From Thermoprotei archaeon (GTDB lineage Archaea; Thermoproteota; Thermoprotei; QMSL01; B3-G16): 9,482 bases of DNA. Positions 5,969 through 9,482 of this stretch are shown here, piece by piece. The notes under the pieces were generated by a model. It ran no database searches and had not been told where the DNA came from. It worked only from the letters and a program-made list of their open reading frames with translations. The DNA lies in NCBI GenBank assembly GCA_021158375.1, contig JAGGUS010000029.1:1-9482 (forward strand). Direction: 5' to 3'. Each line of letters opens with the position of its first letter. Position 1 is the stretch's first letter. The position numbers and the translations under genes were made by a program.

Positions 5969-6006
5969 TAAAAATCCTGTGAGCGCTAAGGGAGCTAAAG
6001 TACAGG
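5969..6006 (-). terminator. Hairpin plus T-tract after the Rad50-like gene
   Basis: Read on the minus strand, CCTGT (6006-6002) pairs with ACAGG (5980-5976), and ATTTTT (5975-5970) follows at once, starting about 26 bases after the TAA at 6032. Archaeal termination depends mainly on T-rich tracts, so the T5 run is the stronger evidence; the hairpin has a 21-base loop and is weak. Inside the loop, GCTAAGGGA and GCTAAAGTA (plus strand, 5985-6002) form an imperfect tandem repeat. This is a plausible end of the four-gene operon. Confidence 0.4.
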
Positions 6007-6031
6007 CGGATGTTAATTATTTCATTAAGCA

Positions 6032-8536
6032 TCATAAAGCAACTTCCACTACTGTTCCTTCTCTTCCTTTATAGTGCAATCTATAAATCCTTCCCCTAAT
6101 GCCGTACTTTTTGACCCCAACTTTTACTATATCTTCATATTCTGGATTTTGAGTAGCGATTATTAACTGTTTTATTCCAGGGGCTGAACTTAGCGTTTTC
6201 ACGATGGCTCTTCTACAATTCGCATCTATATTTGGTACTGGTTCATCCATTATAAGAATTGAAATACCTCTTGGTCTTAGGTTTGAAAATGCTATTATTA
6301 GCGCCAGAGCTACTAGTACCTTCTGTCCATCACTCATTCTGTTTAAAACGGGGACCCACTCTCCATCAATACTCCTCTTAGCATATATAGTATATACGCT
6401 TCGCTCATAGCCTTCACTCGTCCTCTTCGTCTCCACTTTTATATCAAGCTCCTCGTAGTCTTCATATGGATATATTTTCTTAAATACGTCATTAATTATA
6501 GGGACGAGCTTTTCTAGAATCTTTTTCCTAACATCTCTTTGGATACTTCTAAAAAGATTCTTTATTGTAATTAGCCTATCCCTTAATTTTTCTAAAGTTT
6601 TGATCTTCCTATCTATTTCCTTAAGCTCTCTATATGCTTCTTCTACTTTACTTTTTACGTTCTTTAATTCATTAACTGAATTTTCTAACTGCGTGATTTC
6701 CCTTTCGCATTGACTCAGCGCTACTTTTAATTCGCCTAACCTTTGAACTATATTATGTAGTTTCTCAGGGCTGTAATCTAGCTTAGAGAATGCTTTCCTT
6801 ATCTCCTTCATTCTCCTCTCATATGTACGTAACTCTTCCTCTCTCTTCTTAAGTTCGTAGTATCCCTTAATTAGTTCTAATTTTCTTCTTATTGTTCGTA
6901 AGGCCCTAGTTAAACGCTCTACTCTCTCCTTTGCCTCCTCTACTGTTTCTAATAAGCTATAGTATTTCTCTTCTTCTTTCCTTACTTCTTCCTGTAGTAT
7001 TTCTAACTCTTTTTGCTTAAATTGATAATCAACAAGATCTCCTTCAAGGGCATGCATTTTATCAAGAGCTTTAGATAATTTCTCTATTTCGCTTTTGAGC
7101 TGAGGAGCTCTCTTATCGCTCTCTATCATCTTTCTACTTAACTTCTCTATTTTAGCATTAAGCTTTACATTATATTCCTCTTTTCTCATCTTTCTTTCAC
7201 AAATCGGGCACTCTACTTCTCCTTTTAGTGTAAGCTCTTTTACAGTACGTTTTAGCACCTCTAAGAGCGCTTTTTCTTCAGCTCCTATAGTTTCCGATTT
7301 CTTCAATTCTTCTTTAAGCCTATCGAGCTTTTTGCTTACTGTCTTCGGCGTTCCATATTTCAATAATAACTCATCATATTCCTCCTTTTTCTTCTTTAAT
7401 TCGTCGATTTCAAGCAATAAAGCATTTAATTTATTTTTAAGTCTACTGACTACTTCTCTACTGCTGATTATACGTTCATTTAGTGCGCTTAGCTCATATT
7501 CATACTCACTCCTTATATCTTCGAGTATCTCTATAGCCTTTTGTATTTTTCTTATAAACTCGCCAAGCATTTGCTCGTCCTTTACTTCAAGCTTCTTCAT
7601 CTCTTCTGCTTCTTTTCCCTTTAAGAATTCGACTAATAAATCGCTTATTCGCTCTTTTAGCTCACTTGCGGTCAATAATATTTCCTCTTTAGTGACTTCT
7701 CCAATGGTTGTCTTCATTTCATCTATTTCCTTTCGTAGGTTATCCACTATGGCTTCAATCTTTGCTAGCTCTATTGTAAGCGTTTTATGCTTCTCCTCTA
7801 TCTCTCTGAGTTGCTTATATCTCTCTTCAAGTTTCTTTACCTCCCTCTCTATCTCTTCTCTTCTACTCTTTATCTTCTCTATTTCCTCTAATCTTCTGGC
7901 TATTCTTTCCTCTATCTCGTCAGGTGTGCCATATTGCTTAATTATATTCTCTAAGGTACTTTTCTTTAGGCTAAGCTCGCTTATCTTCTCCTCTACGTCT
8001 CCTATTGGTATCCCTCTGAAGGCTTCTTCAAGAGTTGAAATGCCAAACAGCCTGTCTAGGGCCTCACTACGCCTCATAGGTGGACCATAAATTAGAGCCT
8101 CTAAAATCTCCTGTCTTACAAATACATACCTAATGAAATCTTCATATGTCATTCCATTCAAGATCTTAAGGAGGAGTTCTTCACAATTCTTTCCATAATA
8201 TTCCTTTCCATTAGTAATGATTTTTAGGCGTCCTCGTTTATTTCGCAACTTACTTCTCACTATCTCATATACGTTTCCAGAATCATCTACTAGCTTCAAT
8301 TTAATGTTAATCTCTTTTTCAAAATCATTTACTAAATCATCGAGCCTTATACTTTTCCTCTCTTTAACTTCAAAGGTAGTACCAAAAAGGGCATATTCTA
8401 TAGCAGAAAGTAATGATGATTTGCCCGAACCTACTCCTCCAGTGAGGACAATTACATCATAATCTAGATCTATCTTTTTAGGAGATGTAAATGACCTAAA
8501 TCCTCTTATCTCTATCTCTTTAAGCCTCAAACTCAA
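6032..8536 (-). CDS. Rad50/SMC-like ATPase with zinc hook
   Basis: This is an 834-aa ABC-type ATPase of the SMC/Rad50 superfamily. Counting from TTG 8536, the N-terminal lobe has Walker A GGVGSGKSS (33-41) and a Q-loop FVRQEIL ahead of the Rad50-like block PPMRRSEALDRLFGI. Two long coiled coils (about 170-440 and 455-660) flank a CPIC zinc hook whose first Cys is residue 443, for dimerisation through Zn. The C-terminal lobe has signature MSDGQ (S735) and Walker B ILIMDEP (D764, E765). Three positions depart from canonical Rad50: SDGQ for SGGE, D-loop PVPNID for PTxxLD, and IIATQNP where a switch His is expected. TTG 8536 is preferred because GGTGAG (8546-8541) lies 4 nt upstream; GTG 8548 or 8545 would add up to four residues. 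It overlaps the 73-aa gene by 17 bases. No mre11, herA or nurA is visible. A Rad50 paralogue or a coalescin-like SMC protein are both possible. Confidence 0.9.
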   Translation of the reverse strand: MSLRLKEIEIRGFRSFTSPKKIDLDYDVIVLTGGVGSGKSSLLSAIEYALFGTTFEVKERKSIRLDDLVNDFEKEINIKLKLVDDSGNVYEIVRSKLRNKRGRLKIITNGKEYYGKNCEELLLKILNGMTYEDFIRYVFVRQEILEALIYGPPMRRSEALDRLFGISTLEEAFRGIPIGDVEEKISELSLKKSTLENIIKQYGTPDEIEERIARRLEEIEKIKSRREEIEREVKKLEERYKQLREIEEKHKTLTIELAKIEAIVDNLRKEIDEMKTTIGEVTKEEILLTASELKERISDLLVEFLKGKEAEEMKKLEVKDEQMLGEFIRKIQKAIEILEDIRSEYEYELSALNERIISSREVVSRLKNKLNALLLEIDELKKKKEEYDELLLKYGTPKTVSKKLDRLKEELKKSETIGAEEKALLEVLKRTVKELTLKGEVECPICERKMRKEEYNVKLNAKIEKLSRKMIESDKRAPQLKSEIEKLSKALDKMHALEGDLVDYQFKQKELEILQEEVRKEEEKYYSLLETVEEAKERVERLTRALRTIRRKLELIKGYYELKKREEELRTYERRMKEIRKAFSKLDYSPEKLHNIVQRLGELKVALSQCEREITQLENSVNELKNVKSKVEEAYRELKEIDRKIKTLEKLRDRLITIKNLFRSIQRDVRKKILEKLVPIINDVFKKIYPYEDYEELDIKVETKRTSEGYERSVYTIYAKRSIDGEWVPVLNRMSDGQKVLVALALIIAFSNLRPRGISILIMDEPVPNIDANCRRAIVKTLSSAPGIKQLIIATQNPEYEDIVKVGVKKYGIRGRIYRLHYKGREGTVVEVAL

Positions 8537-8741
8537 TACTCTCACCACGCTCTACTCTTTCAATAATTTCTCTAATGTACTCTCTAGCTGCTTTACTTCC
8601 ATTATAATAGAATTTCTCGAAGATTTTTAACGCAAGCTCTAATGTCTCCTTATCTTTTACTCTTTCACTAATTAACCTCCTAACTTCCTCTACTATGTCT
8701 ATTATCTCCCCTTTCCCCTTCTCGACAGTACTTGAAGCCAT
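8520..8741 (-). CDS. Small acidic helical protein, 73 aa, coupled to the Rad50-like ATPase
   Basis: This is an unrecognised 73-aa protein predicted to be almost wholly helical: EIIDIVEEVRRLISERVKD (12-30), ETLELALKIFEKFYYNGS (32-49) and KAAREYIREIIERVERG (50-66), with an acidic tail ESIEFEA. It has no cysteines and no membrane span. The start is ATG at 8741, the only start codon in this part of the frame, and the SD is weak (AAGGGATA). It overlaps the nuclease-fold gene by 40 bases and the Rad50-like gene by 17, and the SD for the latter lies inside it. The double overlap argues that it is real and made in step with both. A subunit or adaptor of the Rad50-like ATPase, in the manner of small kleisin-type partners, is a reasonable guess, but the sequence does not show it. 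Confidence 0.7.
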   Translation of the reverse strand: MASSTVEKGKGEIIDIVEEVRRLISERVKDKETLELALKIFEKFYYNGSKAAREYIREIIERVERGESIEFEA

Positions 8742-9394
8742 GGGTTATCCCTTAAATAAGAAGGTAATTCCTCCTTATTAGGGATACTTATAGTCTCTAA
8801 TGATTCTTCAACTTTCTCTATCTTACCTAGAGATACTGTCTCTCCCCTAAGCCTCTGCTCTAACTTTAGTATACGATTATGAAGCTCTCTCACTTCCGAG
8901 ACTATCTCCCTAAATCGCTCTATTTCTTTAATTAGATCCGAATATCCTTTTTTTAACTCATTTATCTGCTCTCTTAGAGATCTTAACTCATCAATGTATT
9001 CCTTAGGAATTCCTCTAAGTGTGCGTCGAGTTGTTGGACGAGGTGGTATTGCCTCTTGAACATTTCCTTCATCATCTATAAGAAGAAGCCCTACTCCATT
9101 GCTCGAAAGGAGCCTTCCGTTAATGAATGGTTTATATTTAGTGCTTGTCGCTATGTATACTTTATCTACATATTCTCTTAGTACGGTTGCTTTAGTCAGG
9201 CTAGCAAGAAACTGCTCTTTCTCTAAAATATCAGTCACGGCTTTTACTGCAATTATATTATTTGCATCACGGAATAATAGATCTACATGTTCTAAGAGGT
9301 CTTGAGGAATGGTAGTTTCTTCCCTAACTAATATCTGAAAGCCCCTCTTAATGAAATACTCCTTAAGCGTATTTATTAAGGTTGAGTATGTCAT
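8702..9394 (-). CDS. Degenerate restriction-endonuclease-fold protein with coiled coil
   Basis: This is a 230-aa protein in two parts. Residues 1-110 follow the alpha-beta order of the PD-(D/E)XK (Mrr/RecB-like) fold: helix TLINTLKEYFIKRGF (5-19), strand EHVDLLFRD (35-43, D38), strand NIIAVKAV (46-53, K51), helix to about 75, strand KVYIATS, and strand GVGLLLID. At the (D/E)xK position it has A49-V50-K51, so the second acidic ligand is missing and cleavage activity is doubtful. Residues 128-185 are a charged coiled coil. The C-terminus ends in a motif-like LPSYLRDNPWLQVLSRRG. The start is ATG at 9394 with GGAG 3 nt upstream. It sits between a partial upstream gene (17 bases away) and the overlapping 73-aa gene. 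It may be a DNA-binding partner that docks on the Rad50-like coiled coils. The fold call is by eye only. Confidence 0.72.
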   Translation of the reverse strand: MTYSTLINTLKEYFIKRGFQILVREETTIPQDLLEHVDLLFRDANNIIAVKAVTDILEKEQFLASLTKATVLREYVDKVYIATSTKYKPFINGRLLSSNGVGLLLIDDEGNVQEAIPPRPTTRRTLRGIPKEYIDELRSLREQINELKKGYSDLIKEIERFREIVSEVRELHNRILKLEQRLRGETVSLGKIEKVEESLETISIPNKEELPSYLRDNPWLQVLSRRGKGR

Positions 9395-9411
9395 AGACTC
9401 CTATCAACTCA

Positions 9412-9482
9412 CTACTCTTTACTTAATATGACCCATCCCTCCATGCGCTCCCAATTCCATAAGTAATCCTCAGGTACTGCAA
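9412..9482 (-). CDS. 3' end of an unidentified gene at the window edge
   Basis: An open minus-strand frame enters at 9480 and ends at TAG (9414-9412), giving AVPEDYLWNWERMEGWVILSKE before the stop. The composition (several Trp, mixed charged and hydrophobic residues) and the 17-base gap to the next ATG on the same strand suggest the true C-terminus of the preceding operon gene. The other two minus frames stop early here. The fragment is too short to assign a family. Whether this gene is a nuclease, a helicase or something unrelated decides how to read the Rad50-like operon. Confidence 0.6.
   Translation of the reverse strand, partial: AVPEDYLWNWERMEGWVILSKE

Noticed and set aside
5875..6031. 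A tRNA or other structured RNA in the 157-base gap
   Set aside because: There is no GGTTCRA-type T-arm, no A-box/B-box pattern, no C/D boxes and no convincing k-turn with ACA. I see only the hairpin/T-tract and a promoter.
7332..8090. A 252-codon open frame on the plus strand opposite the Rad50-like gene
   Set aside because: It is very rich in Ser, Phe and Leu because it is the antisense of a Glu/Lys-rich coiled coil. It has no domain, no SD and no promoter, so it is a shadow of the real gene.
9065..9080. Another minus-strand ATGATGA within the nuclease-fold gene
   Set aside because: No D or D' box lies within the expected distance; it is coding sequence.
1..9482. CRISPR arrays, insertion sequences, integrase sites or prophage genes
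   Set aside because: No regularly spaced repeats, transposase or integrase motifs, terminal inverted repeats or tRNA-associated direct repeats were seen. Codon use looks uniform.

Overview
The window looks like a stretch of chromosome from a hyperthermophilic crenarchaeote (Thermoproteota). It is AT-rich and dense, with Arg almost always AGA/AGG and Ile often ATA. GTG and TTG starts are frequent, Shine-Dalgarno (SD) sites are of the GGTGA/GAGG type, and intergenic regions carry archaeal TATA boxes. The proteins are archaeal types: ProRS with a C-terminal zinc domain, archaeal TrmI, a KaiC-like ATPase, a zinc-hook Rad50-like ATPase, ASCH, and a ribbon-helix-helix regulator. I cannot fix the genus. 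The features seem chromosomal and not viral or mobile. No stretch longer than 300 bases lacks a gene.

Layout. (1) Positions 1-725 (+) hold the C-terminal three quarters of a PfkB-family sugar or nucleoside kinase, cut by the left edge. It converges on (2) a minus-strand block: a 73-aa coiled-coil protein (3896-3675), the tRNA m1A methyltransferase TrmI (3700-2915), a DedA/VTT-family membrane protein (2874-2182) and prolyl-tRNA synthetase (2182-740). The DedA gene has its own strong TATA box, and its stop codon overlaps the proS start by one base. (3) The 124-base region 3897-4020 is the most striking part. On the minus strand it holds a textbook archaeal C/D box sRNA (positions 3960-3911, two 12-nt guides), placed in the 5' leader of the coiled-coil/trmI operon and ending 2 nt before its SD. 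One quasi-palindromic TATA box at 3990-3998 is well spaced to serve both this sRNA/operon and the divergent ASCH-domain gene (4021-4464, +), which would then be leaderless. (4) Positions 4544-4945 (+) encode an unrecognised 133-aa protein preceded by a perfect 6-bp inverted repeat. (5) Positions 5874-4997 (-) hold a TTG-started ribbon-helix-helix regulator overlapping a single-domain KaiC/RadA-like ATPase. (6) Positions 9482-6032 (-) form a tightly overlapping operon: the tail of an unknown gene, a protein with a degenerate restriction-endonuclease-like fold plus coiled coil, a 73-aa acidic helical protein, and an 834-aa Rad50/SMC-like ATPase. A hairpin with a T-tract follows the ATPase gene.

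How the genes fit together. The left half is mostly RNA and translation chemistry: a 2'-O-methylation guide, a tRNA base methyltransferase and an aminoacyl-tRNA synthetase. The right half is DNA-handling ATPases. The Rad50-like ATPase departs from canonical Rad50 at the signature, D-loop and switch-His positions. It is translationally coupled to a nuclease-fold partner and a tiny protein, and no mre11, herA or nurA gene is visible. It may therefore be a distinct SMC-like complex and not the standard end-resection machine. That reading is an inference.
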